A stretch of DNA of 64,000 nt from Gordonia jacobaea (lineage in GTDB: Bacteria > Actinomycetota > Actinomycetes > Mycobacteriales > Mycobacteriaceae), in the NCBI RefSeq assembly GCF_001186365.1, contig NZ_LDTZ01000020.1:186001-250000 (forward strand), written 5' to 3'. A program made the position numbers and the translations under genes. Within the stretch, counting starts at the first letter, position 1; the number at the start of each line of letters is the position of its first letter. The notes beneath the pieces were generated by a model that worked only from the letters and a program-made list of their open reading frames with translations, made no database searches and was not told the origin of the DNA. Positions 1 to 10,422 of the stretch are shown one piece after another.

Positions 1-1238
1 CGCCACGCGAATACTCCACCGAGCGCAACCATCGCGGCAACAGCAGGCGCCAGCGCCACCGTGTAGTAGGGATGGATGGTGCCGCTCATGTAGCTGAAGA
101 TCATCGCGGTGATCAGCAACCAGCCACCCCAGGCGACAACCGCGCCGGCCTCGGTGCGATGAATACCGTTGCGATAGTTGAAGATCGGGAAGCTGCGGAT
201 CATCAGGTACACGCAGAAGGCAATGGCGAAGAGCGCGACAGGGAGCAACCATGAGATCTCGTTGCCCATCTCCGAGCTGAAGAGCCGACTCAGGCCCGTC
301 GATCCGCCGAACGAACCTCCTGCGCCACCACCGCCGCCGCCAGGGCCTCCGCCCGAACCGCCGCTGATGCGTCCGACGCCGTTGTAGCCCCAGACGAGAT
401 CCATGAACGTGTTGTTCGTCGAGCCGCCGATGTAGGGACGTGAGCTGGCAGGTGTCAGGATCGTCGCCACCACGAACCATCCGGCCGACACCACGAGAGC
501 CACAGCCGCGACGACGAGTTGCCCGATTCGCTTGAGCCAACCGTTGTTTGCGAACAGCAGGTAGGCGAGACCGAACGCGGGCAGCACCAACAGGCCCTGC
601 AACATCTTCGTCAGGAATGCGAAGCCGAGCGCGACACCCACCAGCGCCAGCCACCGGCCGGAGTTCGTCGCGATCGCCCGTGCCAGGCAGTACCCCGCGG
701 CAACCATCAAGAGCACCAGCAGTGCGTCGGGGTTGTTGAAGCGGAACATCAACGCGGCCGCAGGGGTGAAGGCGAGCACCGCGCCCGCGATCAGTCCCGC
801 AGCGGTCCCCTGCCTCGGATCGGTGATCACTCGACGCATCGTCGCGTACATCAGCGCCACCGCCGCGACGCCCATCAGCGCCTGCGGCACCAACACGGCC
901 CAACTGTTCATCCCGAAGACGCGCACCGACAGTCCCGTCATCCAGAGCGACGCCGGGGGCTTGTCCACGGTGATGAAGTTCGACGGGTCGAGCGCTCCGA
1001 AGAACCAGGCCTTCCAGCTCTGCGAGCCCGCCCACGCCGCGGCCGCGTAGAAGGTGTTGCCGTATCCGCTGGCGGAGAGATTCCACAGGTAGAGCACCGC
1101 GGTCGATACGAGGAGTCCCGCGAGCGCGAACGGACTCCACCACAGCGGACGCCTTGCCAATCGGCGACGCCTTGGCGTCGGTGGTGAATCGTCGGCGGGC
1201 GGCGATACGTCGCGCCGCTCCAGAAGTGCGGTCATCAT
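1..1238 (-). CDS. Glycosyltransferase family 39 (PMT-like) membrane protein, 3' part missing
   Basis: This is an integral membrane glycosyltransferase of the dolichyl/polyprenyl-phosphate-mannose type, which moves a sugar from a lipid carrier to an acceptor outside the membrane. The N-terminus is Arg/Pro-rich and cytosolic. A first membrane segment follows, then a loop with the TVDKPP motif (about residue 90) that is typical of actinobacterial members. Several more membrane segments follow, then a long Gly-rich loop (about residues 285-310) with runs of Gly and Ser. The reading frame stays open to base 1, so the C-terminus lies outside the window. Two ATG codons stand side by side at 1233-1238. 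A GGAGG one base before the first favours the second (start 1235). Family membership is clear; the acceptor cannot be read from sequence. Confidence 0.8.
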   Translation of the reverse strand, partial: MMTALLERRDVSPPADDSPPTPRRRRLARRPLWWSPFALAGLLVSTAVLYLWNLSASGYGNTFYAAAAWAGSQSWKAWFFGALDPSNFITVDKPPASLWMTGLSVRVFGMNSWAVLVPQALMGVAAVALMYATMRRVITDPRQGTAAGLIAGAVLAFTPAAALMFRFNNPDALLVLLMVAAGYCLARAIATNSGRWLALVGVALGFAFLTKMLQGLLVLPAFGLAYLLFANNGWLKRIGQLVVAAVALVVSAGWFVVATILTPASSRPYIGGSTNNTFMDLVWGYNGVGRISGGSGGGPGGGGGGAGGSFGGSTGLSRLFSSEMGNEISWLLPVALFAIAFCVYLMIRSFPIFNYRNGIHRTEAGAVVAWGGWLLITAMIFSYMSGTIHPYYTVALAPAVAAMVALGGVFAW

Positions 1239-1357
1239 TCCTCCAGAATCTCGGTGTGAGGCAGAAGTCTCGGTTCGGGTTCGACTACCAGATTCCGAGA
1301 CCTCGCTACCGCGACCCTGGACTCTCGCTGGGAGAAGTCTGTGAACGCGCGCGTCCG

Positions 1358-2179
1358 TCAGTCGACGAGTGCGAGCACCCTCGCCGGACCGCCGGTTCCA
1401 CCAGCGAACCGAGGCGCACCCACGACGACGCGCGCCCCTGCGGGCGGAACGTCCGTCAGATTGGCCAGCGCCTCGACGGCGTACCGCCCGGCACCGAGAA
1501 TCGCGGTATGCGCACCGACTGCTCCCCTGATGTCGACGCTCAACGTGTCGGTCCCGAGCGCCGACACTCCCCGTTCGGTCACCAGCATCTGCGCCGCAGT
1601 GGGATCGAACCCTGGCGCGTCGGCTCCGCCCGTCGCGGGTTGCCACCCCGAGTGCAGTGCCACCAACGCACGTGGCGGAATGCGACCGTGAACGCGTTCG
1701 TACTCCTCGACGTCGCGTTCGGTCAGAACCGCGCGTCGATTACCGCGCGCGGCGGCCGCGATGCTGATCACCACCAGCGGCACCACGAGATCGCGCGCCG
1801 GTATGGCGTCGACGGTTCGTCCACCTGCGATCTTGTGCGCAGGGGCGTCGACGTGGGTTCCCGAGTGCTCTGCAAACGACATCCACCTGGTGGCGAAGCC
1901 CGAGTTGCCGGGCCCTACTCGGGACGTCTGCACGCTGACCACCGGCGGGTTGCCGGGCCACATCGGAAAACCCGGTCCGAGCCGATGGGTCAGATCCACG
2001 ACCCGGGTCGCGCCGGGTTGCGCGGACGCGCGCGCGGGTCGCGACGCAGCACCGACCCCCGCGGCCGCAACACCGGCCGCTGCGGTCATCCGCAACGCGG
2101 TTCGACGACTGACTCGTCTGGCTTCCTCGTGCGCGTGCCGCACCACGTCGTCGTCACACACGTTTGCCGTCACACACAA
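1358..2179 (-). CDS. Cyclase-family (kynurenine formamidase-like) metal-dependent hydrolase, exported
   Basis: About 270 residues. It carries the cyclase-family metal motif HSGTHVDAPAH (HxGTHxDxPxH) near residue 105, as in kynurenine formamidases and related amide or lactone hydrolases. The N-terminus holds an RR motif (VSRRTALRM) followed by an Ala-rich hydrophobic stretch ending in ASA, so a Tat signal is likely. The start is uncertain. The frame opens with TTG at 2177-2179 but has several in-frame GTG codons within the next 12 positions, and none has a clear ribosome site. It lies 28 bases downstream of the PQQ-type dehydrogenase gene on the same strand and may be co-transcribed. The substrate is unknown. 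Confidence 0.75.
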   Translation of the reverse strand: MCVTANVCDDDVVRHAHEEARRVSRRTALRMTAAAGVAAAGVGAASRPARASAQPGATRVVDLTHRLGPGFPMWPGNPPVVSVQTSRVGPGNSGFATRWMSFAEHSGTHVDAPAHKIAGGRTVDAIPARDLVVPLVVISIAAAARGNRRAVLTERDVEEYERVHGRIPPRALVALHSGWQPATGGADAPGFDPTAAQMLVTERGVSALGTDTLSVDIRGAVGAHTAILGAGRYAVEALANLTDVPPAGARVVVGAPRFAGGTGGPARVLALVD

Positions 2180-2207
2180 GTGCCGTCACCGACAGCGCAC
2201 ACAACAC

Positions 2208-3419
2208 CTAGGCTCCCGGGCGGATTCGTAGGATCTGATCCTTACCGGTGTCGGTGCCGACGAGAAGCGAGCCGTCTCTGTCGACGGCCAGTGCGCGCAG
2301 TCGCCCGTACCGATCCGACAGTGCCTCTTCGACGTCGACGACCCGCGTCCCGCTGTCGTCGAGCTTCACCACGACCAACTTCTTGGCCTTCTGTGCGGCG
2401 ATGACGACCGCCCCGTTCCACTCGCCCCAGCCGGTGGTCGGCAAGAACTGGAGTGCGGGCGTCGCAATCGTCGGCGCGCCCGATTTCCAGATCGGACCGA
2501 CCGCACCCGGCACCCGCGTGGGGTCGGTCATCGGCACCGATTCGTCGTAGATCACCGGCGCGCGGTCGGGCCGGTAGCCGTAGTTGGCGCCCGGTCGGAT
2601 GAGGTTGAGCTCGTCGTCGGCGCTCGTGCCCTGCTCGATCGAGTAGACCCGTCCGCTACCCGGTTGCAGCGCGATGCCCTGCACGTTGCGGTGGCCGAGC
2701 GTCGCTATCGGACTTGCGGGGTCGGGGTTACCGGCAGCGGGCCGGCCGGTTGCGGCATTGACGTGTAGGACCTTGCCGCCCAACGACTTTCGACTCTGCG
2801 AATACTCGGCCGTCGCATTGTCGCCGGTGCCGATCCACAGTGTCCCGTCCGACGCCGCCGCCAATCCGCATCCCGCATGCCTGCCGCCCGCGTTCAACGG
2901 GATACCCGCCAGCACCGTCCGTTCGCGCTGCATACTCGACCAGTCCTGCGACACCCGCCACGATGCCACCGTGACCTGCTGCCCGGTGTTCGGCCACGGC
3001 AGCGGCACGCTTCCGACACCCTGCGGAATCTTGGCGCCCTGCGCGACCGACGATCCGGTGCCGGCCTTCTCGGCCTGACACGAATAGATTCGACGATTCT
3101 GCGCGAATCCCGGATCAACCGCGAGACCCATGAGTCCGGCTTCGCGGTGCACCCAGAGCGCGCTCAGGTCGACCCGGATGGTCTTCGGCGCCTGCCCTGG
3201 TCTGATGGCCACGAAGCGGCCGGCACGCTCGGTGACGAGGGCCGTGCCGTCTGGCGCGGTGACGATATCCCAGGGGTGACTCAGCCCGGTCGCGATCGAA
3301 CTGACCGCAAGGCGCGGCGCGGCCTCGGCTGACGGGGCACCCGCCACGGTTCCTGCGACACCGGCCGCGACCACACACGAGATCACACCGGTTTTGAGTA
3401 CGCTGCGCTGCGGCGACAT
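2208..3419 (-). CDS. PQQ-dependent sugar dehydrogenase family protein, secreted
   Basis: 403 residues, matching the soluble glucose/sorbosone dehydrogenase family, a six-bladed beta-propeller. A signal peptide covers about residues 1-33, ending in Ala-Glu-Ala. The family hallmarks are the opening GLSHPWDIVTAPDG (about residue 45), LVTERAGR, the GLMGLAVDPGF segment (about residue 95), GDNAT (about 195), GHRNVQGIAL (about 243) and the ligand-facing ELNLIRPGANYGYR (about 270). Members oxidise sugars or aldehydes in the cell envelope using PQQ. No PQQ synthesis gene is visible here, so the cofactor would have to be imported or made elsewhere, or the protein may act in another way. Confidence 0.82.
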   Translation of the reverse strand: MSPQRSVLKTGVISCVVAAGVAGTVAGAPSAEAAPRLAVSSIATGLSHPWDIVTAPDGTALVTERAGRFVAIRPGQAPKTIRVDLSALWVHREAGLMGLAVDPGFAQNRRIYSCQAEKAGTGSSVAQGAKIPQGVGSVPLPWPNTGQQVTVASWRVSQDWSSMQRERTVLAGIPLNAGGRHAGCGLAAASDGTLWIGTGDNATAEYSQSRKSLGGKVLHVNAATGRPAAGNPDPASPIATLGHRNVQGIALQPGSGRVYSIEQGTSADDELNLIRPGANYGYRPDRAPVIYDESVPMTDPTRVPGAVGPIWKSGAPTIATPALQFLPTTGWGEWNGAVVIAAQKAKKLVVVKLDDSGTRVVDVEEALSDRYGRLRALAVDRDGSLLVGTDTGKDQILRIRPGA

Positions 3420-3496
3420 GAGGCCAACCGTAACGGCTCACATGCGTCCGGGGGTCGAGAACCCGACGAATCGCCCGTAGCGGGAGATCCCGACGT

Positions 3497-5050
3497 TTAC
3501 CGGCCCGGCAGGAACTTCAGCGATCGCACAGCGAGCGGGGTGACTGCGCGGTAGACACTCTTCGGAACTCCGGGAGCCTTGTCGATGCCGATGAAGCGCT
3601 GTTCGGCGATCGTCTGCGGCTCGGTGTACTTGAGCAGCCCTTCTTCGCCGTGCCTGCGGCCGACGCCCGAGATTCCCATGCCGCCCATCGGGGCCGCGGT
3701 CGACGCCCACGCTGCCGCGTAGCCCTCGTTGATGTTGACGGTGCCGGCACGCAACTGCTCCGCGATCGCCTGCGCCTCGTCGCTGCTGCCCGCGAAGACA
3801 CTCGCGTTGAGACCGTAGTCGGTGTCGTTGGCGAGCTTGATCGCCTCGTCCGTTGAGTCGACCGGATACACCGACACCACCGGGCCGAATGTCTCGTTAC
3901 GGAAGCAGGTCATCTCGTCGGTCACGCCCGACAGGACCGTCGGCTCAAAGAAGAAGGGCCCGAGGTCGGCGCGGCGCTTGCCGCCCGCGACCACCGTCGC
4001 GCCCTTCGACACCGCATCGTCGACGTGCGCTTCTGCGGTCTCGACCTGCGCAGCCGAAGCCAGCGACCCCATGTCGACGTTGAAGTCGTAGTTGGCTCCG
4101 AGCTTCATGTTGCGGACAAAGGTGCCGAACTTCTCGGTGAACTCGTCGGCGATCGCCTTGTCGACGTACAGTCGCTCGATCGAGATGCACAACTGACCGG
4201 AGTTCGAATAGCACGCTCGCGCAGCACCTTCGACGGCGTGGTCGATCTTGGCGTTGGCCGTCACGATCATCGGGTTCTTGCCACCGAGTTCTGCAGAGAA
4301 GCCGATGAGTCGACGCCCCGCCTGCTCGGCGAGCGAGGCTCCGGTCTCCGACGATCCGGTGAACATCACGTAGTCGCAGGTCGCCATGATGGCCTGTCCC
4401 ACAACACTTCCCGGGCCCGGGACCACCGCGAACAGCGCGGGCGGCAGACCTGCCTCGTAGAGCAGCTCGGCCAGCGCCAGCGCGCAGTAGGGGGTCTGGC
4501 TGTCGGGCTTGATCACCACGCCGTTGCCGGCGAGCAGGGCCGCGACCGCATCCGAAACAGCAAGTGTCAGTGGGTAATTCCACGGGCTGATCACTCCGAC
4601 GACGCCCTTGGGCTGATACCGCACCCGCACCTTGGTGGCACCGGGCAGCATCCCCTGCACCTTGCGCTCGGCGAGCATCTTCGGGCCGTGCGTCGCGTAG
4701 TACCGCGCGGTGAGCGCGACGTCGACAACCTCTTCCTGCGCGTACGAGCGAGCCTTGCCCGTCTCGGCCTGCGCGATATCCATCAACGACGCCGCGTTGG
4801 CGAACACCAACTCGGAGAACTTCTTGAGCACCTTCGCGCGCTCCGCGGGTGACTGCTTGGCCCACCCCTGCTGAGCGGCCCGCGCCCGCGACACCGCGGT
4901 CTCGAGATCCTCGGCGGTGCCGACAGGGATGGTCGCCATTTCGACGCCGCTGAACGCTTCGAGAATCGATCGGGTCGGGCGTGCGGCAGCGTTGTCGATC
5001 GCGACCAATGCGCCGAGTCGTTCGAAGTAGTCGGGTGTTGGCTTGGGCAT
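3497..5050 (-). CDS. gabD2: Succinate-semialdehyde dehydrogenase (NADP+), GabD2 type
   Basis: 517 residues. It closely resembles what I know of M. tuberculosis GabD2 (Rv1731): a shared N-terminal AARPTRSI segment, PKGVVGVISPWNYPLTL, VVLKPDSQTPYCALALAELL, the catalytic Glu in AELGGKNP, the catalytic Cys in NSGQLCISIERLY, and the C-terminal MGGMGISGVGRRHG. The enzyme oxidises succinate semialdehyde to succinate in the GABA/alternative TCA route and is cytosolic. The frame is open further upstream, but the ATG at 5048-5050 has GGAGG six bases before it and matches the known start (MPKPTPDYF). No gabT lies nearby. The RraA-like gene upstream is 55 bases away and may share a transcript. Confidence 0.88.
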   Translation of the reverse strand: MPKPTPDYFERLGALVAIDNAAARPTRSILEAFSGVEMATIPVGTAEDLETAVSRARAAQQGWAKQSPAERAKVLKKFSELVFANAASLMDIAQAETGKARSYAQEEVVDVALTARYYATHGPKMLAERKVQGMLPGATKVRVRYQPKGVVGVISPWNYPLTLAVSDAVAALLAGNGVVIKPDSQTPYCALALAELLYEAGLPPALFAVVPGPGSVVGQAIMATCDYVMFTGSSETGASLAEQAGRRLIGFSAELGGKNPMIVTANAKIDHAVEGAARACYSNSGQLCISIERLYVDKAIADEFTEKFGTFVRNMKLGANYDFNVDMGSLASAAQVETAEAHVDDAVSKGATVVAGGKRRADLGPFFFEPTVLSGVTDEMTCFRNETFGPVVSVYPVDSTDEAIKLANDTDYGLNASVFAGSSDEAQAIAEQLRAGTVNINEGYAAAWASTAAPMGGMGISGVGRRHGEEGLLKYTEPQTIAEQRFIGIDKAPGVPKSVYRAVTPLAVRSLKFLPGR

Positions 5051-5105
5051 CGGAGCCTCCTGCTGCGTGAAAGTGATCGAGAGAGTGTCGATAGGCCGAG
5101 AAAGG

Positions 5106-5588
5106 TCAGGGCGCGACGAGGACGATGCCGTCGTCGTCGGAGTACACGGTGTCGCCGGGCGTGAAGGTGACTCCACCGAGCGTCACCGGTACGTCGCGCT
5201 CACCTTCTCCGGTCTTGGTGGATTTGCGGGGGTTGGTGCCGAGCGCCTTCACGCCGATCTCCATCCCGCCGATGGTCTTGGCGTCGCGGATCGCGCCGTT
5301 CGCGATGATCCCGACCCAGCCGTTCGACCGGCCCAGCTCCGCGATGATGTCGCCGACCAGCGCCGTGTGCACCGAGGCATCACCGTCGATCACCAGCACT
5401 CCGCCGGGATTCGACTCGCCGAGGATCGACTTGAGCAGCGCGTTGTCCTGGAAGCAGCGGACCGTTGTCACCGTTCCGACGAACTCACGGACCCCGCCGT
5501 ACTGGGTGAACTGGAGATCACAGCTACGGACATCTGCACCGATCTCGTCGACGAGGTCGGCCGTGGGGGTGAAAGTCAGCTCTGCCAT
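5106..5588 (-). CDS. rraA: RraA family protein (RNase E regulator-like / HMG aldolase-like, formerly MenG)
   Basis: 160 residues from the ATG at 5586-5588 ([17 protein letters not shown]). It is near-collinear with the mycobacterial RraA/MenG-like protein (Rv3853). Recognisable segments are [36 protein letters not shown] (substrate and Mg site region), GAIRD (the Arg-Asp pair used by aldolase-active members), [10 protein letters not shown] and [16 protein letters not shown]. Despite the old name menG it is not a menaquinone methyltransferase. Family members either bind RNase E or cleave 4-hydroxy-4-methyl-2-oxoglutarate, and I cannot tell which applies. Another ATG lies 12 bases upstream. Neither start has a clear ribosome site. 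Confidence 0.85.
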   Translation of the reverse strand: MAELTFTPTADLVDEIGADVRSCDLQFTQYGGVREFVGTVTTVRCFQDNALLKSILGESNPGGVLVIDGDASVHTALVGDIIAELGRSNGWVGIIANGAIRDAKTIGGMEIGVKALGTNPRKSTKTGEGERDVPVTLGGVTFTPGDTVYSDDDGIVLVAP

Positions 5589-5660
5589 GACGTACAGCAT
5601 AGGTGTGACGCGCGGTCATGGGTACCTCAGGTTACCGGGCGGTAAGAAACGCGCTGCCGA

Positions 5661-6548
5661 TCAGCGCACCTGATCGATCGCGTCCGCGACTTCGTCGGGA
5701 ATCTCCAGCACGACGAAGTGGCGCGCGGCGACCGGGATGAGCCGACCACCGAGCATCCGCGCATAGCGGGCCTGCTTCCACAGCCAGAAACGCTGCCACG
5801 GCTTCGGACCAGAGAGCGCGGCCACCACGATCACCGGAACCGGTGGCATCGGATGATTTTTGCGCATGCGACGCAGTGACGCGTTGATCGCGGGGAAGGC
5901 AGCGTTCTCCACCATCGTGGCGAGCAGCATCGGCCAGTTGCCGAAGACCTTTGCGGCCCAGTAGTGCTCGTGATCATAGAAGCCCTCCGGTGGCCTCGGC
6001 AGCACGACGGTCCGCACCCGCGAGAATCCACGCCGCGGAAGCCGAAACCGCTGCGTCACCCTCCTACCCGTGTCGATCATCCTGTGCGCGTTGTCGATTC
6101 GTACACCGAGCGGCACCACCCGCCACGGCAGCAGCACGTAAGAACCGTCGAGCATCACAACACCCGCAGTGCGCGTGGGATGGACTCGCGCAAACGCCTC
6201 GACATACAGCGAGGCAACCGAGTGTCCGACGACGGTCACGGGCTCTGCTATCCGCAGCGCATCCAGGACGCCCGCCATCCACGAGACTTCGAGCGACAGG
6301 GTCAGCACGCGGCCACGCGAAAGTTGTTCGGACAGTCCATATCCCGGGCGGTCGAACCGGACCACCCGCCAACCACGCTCGACGAGTCGTGCGGCGAGAT
6401 GGTCGAGATCGAACCAGTTGCTTCCCATCGCAGCCATGAGCAACAGTGGCCGACCCGACCCTTCGTCGACGACGTGAATGCGTTGGCCGTCGACGTCGAC
6501 GATCTGCCCCGGCGGCGGCCGATCGACCTCGCGCCGACCGTCGTCCAC
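5661..6548 (-). CDS. Alpha/beta hydrolase
   Basis: 295 residues with the alpha/beta-hydrolase fold pattern: a beta-strand and oxyanion region GRPLLLMAAMGSNWFDL (about residue 33), FDRPGYGLS (about 70), the nucleophile elbow GHSVAS (Ser about residue 109), and a C-terminal AARHFVVLEIPDEV holding the probable catalytic His. It starts with GTG at 6546-6548, with AGGAG about nine bases upstream inside the end of lysX. It follows lysX by only three bases, so the two are almost certainly co-transcribed. The substrate is unknown. Linkage to lysX suggests, but does not show, a lipid- or envelope-related role. Confidence 0.8.
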   Translation of the reverse strand: MDDGRREVDRPPPGQIVDVDGQRIHVVDEGSGRPLLLMAAMGSNWFDLDHLAARLVERGWRVVRFDRPGYGLSEQLSRGRVLTLSLEVSWMAGVLDALRIAEPVTVVGHSVASLYVEAFARVHPTRTAGVVMLDGSYVLLPWRVVPLGVRIDNAHRMIDTGRRVTQRFRLPRRGFSRVRTVVLPRPPEGFYDHEHYWAAKVFGNWPMLLATMVENAAFPAINASLRRMRKNHPMPPVPVIVVAALSGPKPWQRFWLWKQARYARMLGGRLIPVAARHFVVLEIPDEVADAIDQVR

Positions 6549-6551
6549 CGC

Positions 6552-9500
6552 TCAGTTCTCCTGTGGTTTGGCCAGCGGGAATGCCAACGATTCGCGAATC
6601 GACTGACCCGTGATCAACATGACCACACGGTCGACGCCGACGCCGAGACCACCGGTCGGCGGCATCGCGTATTCGAGCGCCTGCAGGAAGTCCTCGTCGA
6701 GCTCCATTGCCTCCGGATCACCGTCGGCAGCCAGAACCGATTGCGCGGTAAGCCTTTTGCGCTGTTCCACCGGATCGGTCAGCTCGGTGTAGGCGGTGCC
6801 GAGTTCGACGCCCCACGCCACCAGATCCCATCGCTCGGCCACTCCCGGCTCGCTGCGATGCGCCCGCGTGAGCGGCGAGACCGACGTCGGGAAATCGGTG
6901 TAGAACGTCGGGAAGGTGGTGCGGTCTTCGCCGAGGTGCTCGTAGAGTTCCTGCACGATCGCGCCCGCGTCCCAGTCCGGACGGAACGCGATGTCGAGGC
7001 GCTTGCAGACCTCCCGCAGATGCTCCACCGACGTCTCCGGCGTGATCTCCTCGCCGGCGCCGTCGGACACCACCCCGTAGACGGTCTTCACCGGCCACTG
7101 TCCGGAGATGTCGATTCGCTGCTCGTTGCCCTCGTCGTCGTAGCGCACGATCACCGGCTCACCGTAGGCGGCGGTGGCCGCGAACTGGATCATCTCGCGC
7201 GTGAGATCGAGCATCTTCAGGTAATCACTGTGCGCTTCATAGGCTTCCAGGCTCGTGAACTCCGGATTGTGACTGAAGTCGACGCCCTCGTTGCGGAAGT
7301 TCCTGCCGATCTCGAACACCTTCTCCACGCCGCCGACGCACAACCGCTTGAGATACAACTCCGGCGCGATGCGCAGGTAGAGGTCGAGATTGTAGGCGTT
7401 GATGTGCGTTGTGAACGGCGTCGCGTTCGCGCCACCGTGGATCTGCTGCAGAATCGGGGTTTCGACTTCGAGATAGCCACGGGCAGAGAGGAAGTCACGC
7501 AGCGCCTTGACCACGACGCTCCGCGTGGCGAGCAACTGCCGCGAACGCGGATTGATCGCGAGGTCGACGTATCGTTGCCGCACACGGGCTTCCGGGTCTG
7601 TCAGGCCCGCCCACTTGTCGGGCAGCGGACGCAGCGACTTTCCGATCATCGCCCAGCGGTCCACGAGCACCGACACCTCGCCCTTGCGGCTCGTGCCCAT
7701 CTCACCGTGCACCTCGACCAGATCACCGAGGTCGACGTCAGACGCGAAATCCCTTGAGCCGGAATCGAGTCGCGATGCCTCCACCAGGATCTGCACCTGC
7801 CCCGACCAGTCATGGACATCGGCGAAGACCACCTTGCCGAAGTCACGGAGCCGCGTGATGCGGCCGGCAATCGACACCGGCGTGCCCGCAGGCGCGGCGA
7901 CGGCCTCCGCGATCGAGTGCGACGGCGGATCGGCTGGCGGATACGGGTCGACGCCGTCGTCGATCATCCTGTCCAGCTTGGCAAGCCGCACCCTGACCTG
8001 TTCCGGACGATGCGCCGCGACCGCGTTCTGCGCCTCCGCCTCGGCGTCGAGTTCAGCGATCAACGCGTCGACATCGATGCCTGCGGGAATCGACGACTGT
8101 CCCGCGGTGTACTGCTGCTTGCGACCGAACCTGGGGAGCCTGACGAAGCCCTCGGTGACGACGGCCGCCAGACCGGCCCGCGCCAGGATTCGGGTGTCCT
8201 CGAAGCACAGGAATCGCGGCTGCCAGTCGGGAAGGTATTTCGCGTTGGACCGGTAGAGCGACTCCATCTGGAAGAACTTGGAGCCGAACATCAGCACGGC
8301 ATAGCTCCCGCGCATGACGGGGCCCGCGCCGATCTCCTGGCCCTTCTCGAACACGGCGCGGAACGTCGCGAAGTTCAGGGAGATGTCGGTGATCCCGAAG
8401 TTCTCCGAGTCGCGGCACAGGTCGCTGACCATTGTCTCGACGACACCGTTGATGCCGCTGCGGTCGCGGCGCATCAGGTCGAGCGAGACCCCGCGCCGAC
8501 CCCACGGAACAAATGACAGCATCCCGACGACCTTCTCGTCGGGCTCACCCTCATTCAGGACCGCCTCCACCAGCAGGCAGTCGCCGTCTGCGGGATCGCC
8601 GATGCGGGAGAGCGCCATCGCGAAGCCGCGCTCCTCCTCGGTGTCGCGCCAGGCGTCGGCCCGCGCGACCACGTCGACCATCTCGGTCGGCGGAATGTCG
8701 CGGTGCCTGCGGATGCGGGTGGTGACGCCTGCACGTCGGGTTCGTGTGACCGCCTGGCGCACGCCCTTCATCGTCGGGCCGCTGATCGTGTACTGCCGTG
8801 TGTGCAGGATCGCCTCGTCGCCGATGTTCAGCGACGTGAATCCCGCGGCCTCGAATGCCGCCGCGCCCCGTTCGCTGGAACCCATCGCCGCGGGGTGCCA
8901 CCCGTAGCGCTCGCACAGCACCAGGAACTCTGCGATCGCGTCGGGCCAGGACTCGGGGTCGCCGATCGGATCACCACCGGCAAGCCCGACACCGAGTTCG
9001 ACGCGGTAGGTGATCGCGGCGCGGCCATCGCGCGAGAAGACGACTGCTTTGTCGCGTCGCGTCGAGAAGTAGGCCAGCGAGTCGTCGTCGTTGAATCGCG
9101 CGATCAGCGCACGGATCAGTCGTTCGTCGGTCGCGGTCATCAGCGACTTGAGCCGCTGCGATCGGAACAGCACCGACGCCGCGACGATCAGCGCGAGTGC
9201 GCCGAACAGGCCCAGAGCACCATTGACCGGCGGATAGGTGTGGTGGCCGTCGAAGGTCCGCTGGTCGATCGCGGCGAACGCGACGACCCGGTTGAACGCG
9301 TAGGGCAGACGCTCGGAGCGTTCGAGGCTGCCCGGGAACAGCCACACCAACGCGAACCCGATGCCGGTTGCCACCGCAAGTCCGACCACGAGCACCACGA
9401 GCGCGCGCAGCAGGGCGCCGCGTCGAACCCGGGTATAGAACTGCCGATACGTGACAAGCAGGAAGACCAGCGCCGCGAGATCGATACCGAGACCGATCAC

Positions 9501-9962
9501 GATGTTCATCCGCTCGGTGTCGTCGACGTCGAAGTCGTCGGCGACCGGCTGCCACAGGAGCAGCGCGTTTCCTGCCATGAACAGCAGCAGGTAGATGACG
9601 CAGATCCACCACGCGATGCGTTTTCGGGCTGTCAGTGCGATGGCGACGAGCGCCAACACGAACGACCACGCGAAGCTCGTGTCGGGCATCGAGATGATGA
9701 AGTCGTCCACGTAGTCGCGCGGTACGTGAATCCAGTGCCGGAAGAACGGGAAGATGCTCGACAGCAACGCGATGGTCGCCATGATCCCGACGACGAGCCC
9801 TGCGATCTGTGGCGCGTGGCTTCCGAATCCGCGAGGGTGGCGGATGCGCTCGAGTAGATCGGCCGACCGGCGATCCGCCTCTGCGCGTTCCGACCGCTGC
9901 ACCGCGACGTCGGGATCTGTGGGGGCACCCGGGTGTACGTGAGATGGGGACTCGACCGCCAT
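6552..9962 (-). CDS. lysX: LysX: lysylphosphatidylglycerol synthase fused to lysyl-tRNA synthetase
   Basis: 1136 residues in two functional halves. The N-terminal half has about six or seven membrane segments (residues 50-250), then an MprF-like aminoacyl-phosphatidylglycerol transferase domain (about 290-620; [26 protein letters not shown]). The C-terminal half is a class II lysyl-tRNA synthetase: OB-fold anticodon domain (about 700-800), motif 2 around [20 protein letters not shown] and motif 3 [13 protein letters not shown] near the end. The M. tuberculosis homologue (Rv1640c) has the same fusion. It charges tRNA-Lys and adds Lys to phosphatidylglycerol, lowering surface charge and protecting against cationic peptides and acid. 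Upstream of the ATG, TACCTT followed by six bases fits a -10 box of a leaderless transcript. Confidence 0.93.
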   Translation of the reverse strand: MAVESPSHVHPGAPTDPDVAVQRSERAEADRRSADLLERIRHPRGFGSHAPQIAGLVVGIMATIALLSSIFPFFRHWIHVPRDYVDDFIISMPDTSFAWSFVLALVAIALTARKRIAWWICVIYLLLFMAGNALLLWQPVADDFDVDDTERMNIVIGLGIDLAALVFLLVTYRQFYTRVRRGALLRALVVLVVGLAVATGIGFALVWLFPGSLERSERLPYAFNRVVAFAAIDQRTFDGHHTYPPVNGALGLFGALALIVAASVLFRSQRLKSLMTATDERLIRALIARFNDDDSLAYFSTRRDKAVVFSRDGRAAITYRVELGVGLAGGDPIGDPESWPDAIAEFLVLCERYGWHPAAMGSSERGAAAFEAAGFTSLNIGDEAILHTRQYTISGPTMKGVRQAVTRTRRAGVTTRIRRHRDIPPTEMVDVVARADAWRDTEEERGFAMALSRIGDPADGDCLLVEAVLNEGEPDEKVVGMLSFVPWGRRGVSLDLMRRDRSGINGVVETMVSDLCRDSENFGITDISLNFATFRAVFEKGQEIGAGPVMRGSYAVLMFGSKFFQMESLYRSNAKYLPDWQPRFLCFEDTRILARAGLAAVVTEGFVRLPRFGRKQQYTAGQSSIPAGIDVDALIAELDAEAEAQNAVAAHRPEQVRVRLAKLDRMIDDGVDPYPPADPPSHSIAEAVAAPAGTPVSIAGRITRLRDFGKVVFADVHDWSGQVQILVEASRLDSGSRDFASDVDLGDLVEVHGEMGTSRKGEVSVLVDRWAMIGKSLRPLPDKWAGLTDPEARVRQRYVDLAINPRSRQLLATRSVVVKALRDFLSARGYLEVETPILQQIHGGANATPFTTHINAYNLDLYLRIAPELYLKRLCVGGVEKVFEIGRNFRNEGVDFSHNPEFTSLEAYEAHSDYLKMLDLTREMIQFAATAAYGEPVIVRYDDEGNEQRIDISGQWPVKTVYGVVSDGAGEEITPETSVEHLREVCKRLDIAFRPDWDAGAIVQELYEHLGEDRTTFPTFYTDFPTSVSPLTRAHRSEPGVAERWDLVAWGVELGTAYTELTDPVEQRKRLTAQSVLAADGDPEAMELDEDFLQALEYAMPPTGGLGVGVDRVVMLITGQSIRESLAFPLAKPQEN

Positions 9963-10029
9963 GGATCAAAGGTAGTTCACCGGCGGTTCAACGGTGCGTA
10001 CTGTTCGCCGGTCAGGCAGTATCTCAGAC

Positions 10030-10254
10030 ATGGACGACGACGCGTTCGATGTGCCAGTCCGGGAAGACGGAATCCGGCTCGGTCAGTTCCTGAAACTGGC
10101 CAATCTCATCGAGTCCGGGGCCGAGGCCAAGGAGGTCATCTCTGACGGTCTCGTCACCGTCAACGGAGATGTGGAAACACGACGAGGTAGGCAGTTGGCC
10201 GTCGGCGACGTGATCTCTCTGGGTGATGCATCGGCGCGGGTCACCGCAGAGTGA
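10030..10254 (+). CDS. Small S4-domain RNA-binding protein
   Basis: 74 residues, almost all of it one S4 domain: IRLGQFLKLANLIESGAEAKEVISDG, followed by VTVNGDVETRRGRQL and VGDVISL. This matches the YbcJ/YaaA-like single-domain S4 group, which binds structured RNA, often ribosomal. The start is the ATG at 10030 (MDDDAFDV); no clear Shine-Dalgarno is present. It is divergent from lysX, with only 67 bases between the two starts, so their promoters lie back to back. The target RNA is unknown. Confidence 0.8.
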   Translation: MDDDAFDVPVREDGIRLGQFLKLANLIESGAEAKEVISDGLVTVNGDVETRRGRQLAVGDVISLGDASARVTAE

Positions 10255-10266
10255 CCAGCGTCCTGC

Positions 10267-10422
10267 TCACGCAGTCAGTCGCTTGAGTTCCGCCGCGGTG
10301 ACGAGGCGCTCGGCCTCCGCGGGGAATCGCTGAGGTTCCCGACTGCGGCCGAGTCGGCCGCCGGAGATGGCACTCAGCATCGAGTGTCGACGGGGTGTTT
10401 GGAACGTTGCTGCCAGCTTCAT
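10267..10422 (-). CDS. Possible small protein of 51 residues, unknown function
   Basis: A short frame starting MKLAATFQTPRRHSML and ending AEAERLVTAAELKRLTA, basic in the middle with an amphipathic helix-like C-terminus. I do not recognise a family. In favour: an ATG with AGGAAA about ten bases upstream, a codon pattern of ordinary high GC at third positions, and an AT-rich stretch just upstream (10430-10475) unlike the surrounding DNA, which looks like a promoter. A 15-base perfect dyad GCCGACTTCGTCGGC (10474-10488) sits in that promoter region. Against: the length, and overlapping frames of similar size on both strands. It runs convergent to the S4 gene, 12 bases from its stop. Confidence 0.45.
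   Translation of the reverse strand: MKLAATFQTPRRHSMLSAISGGRLGRSREPQRFPAEAERLVTAAELKRLTA

Noticed and set aside
2150..2200. Three GTCACAC-type repeats before the cyclase gene
   Set aside because: They lie within the uncertain N-terminal region of the gene and the gap is too short (28 bases) to hold a separate promoter; probably chance.
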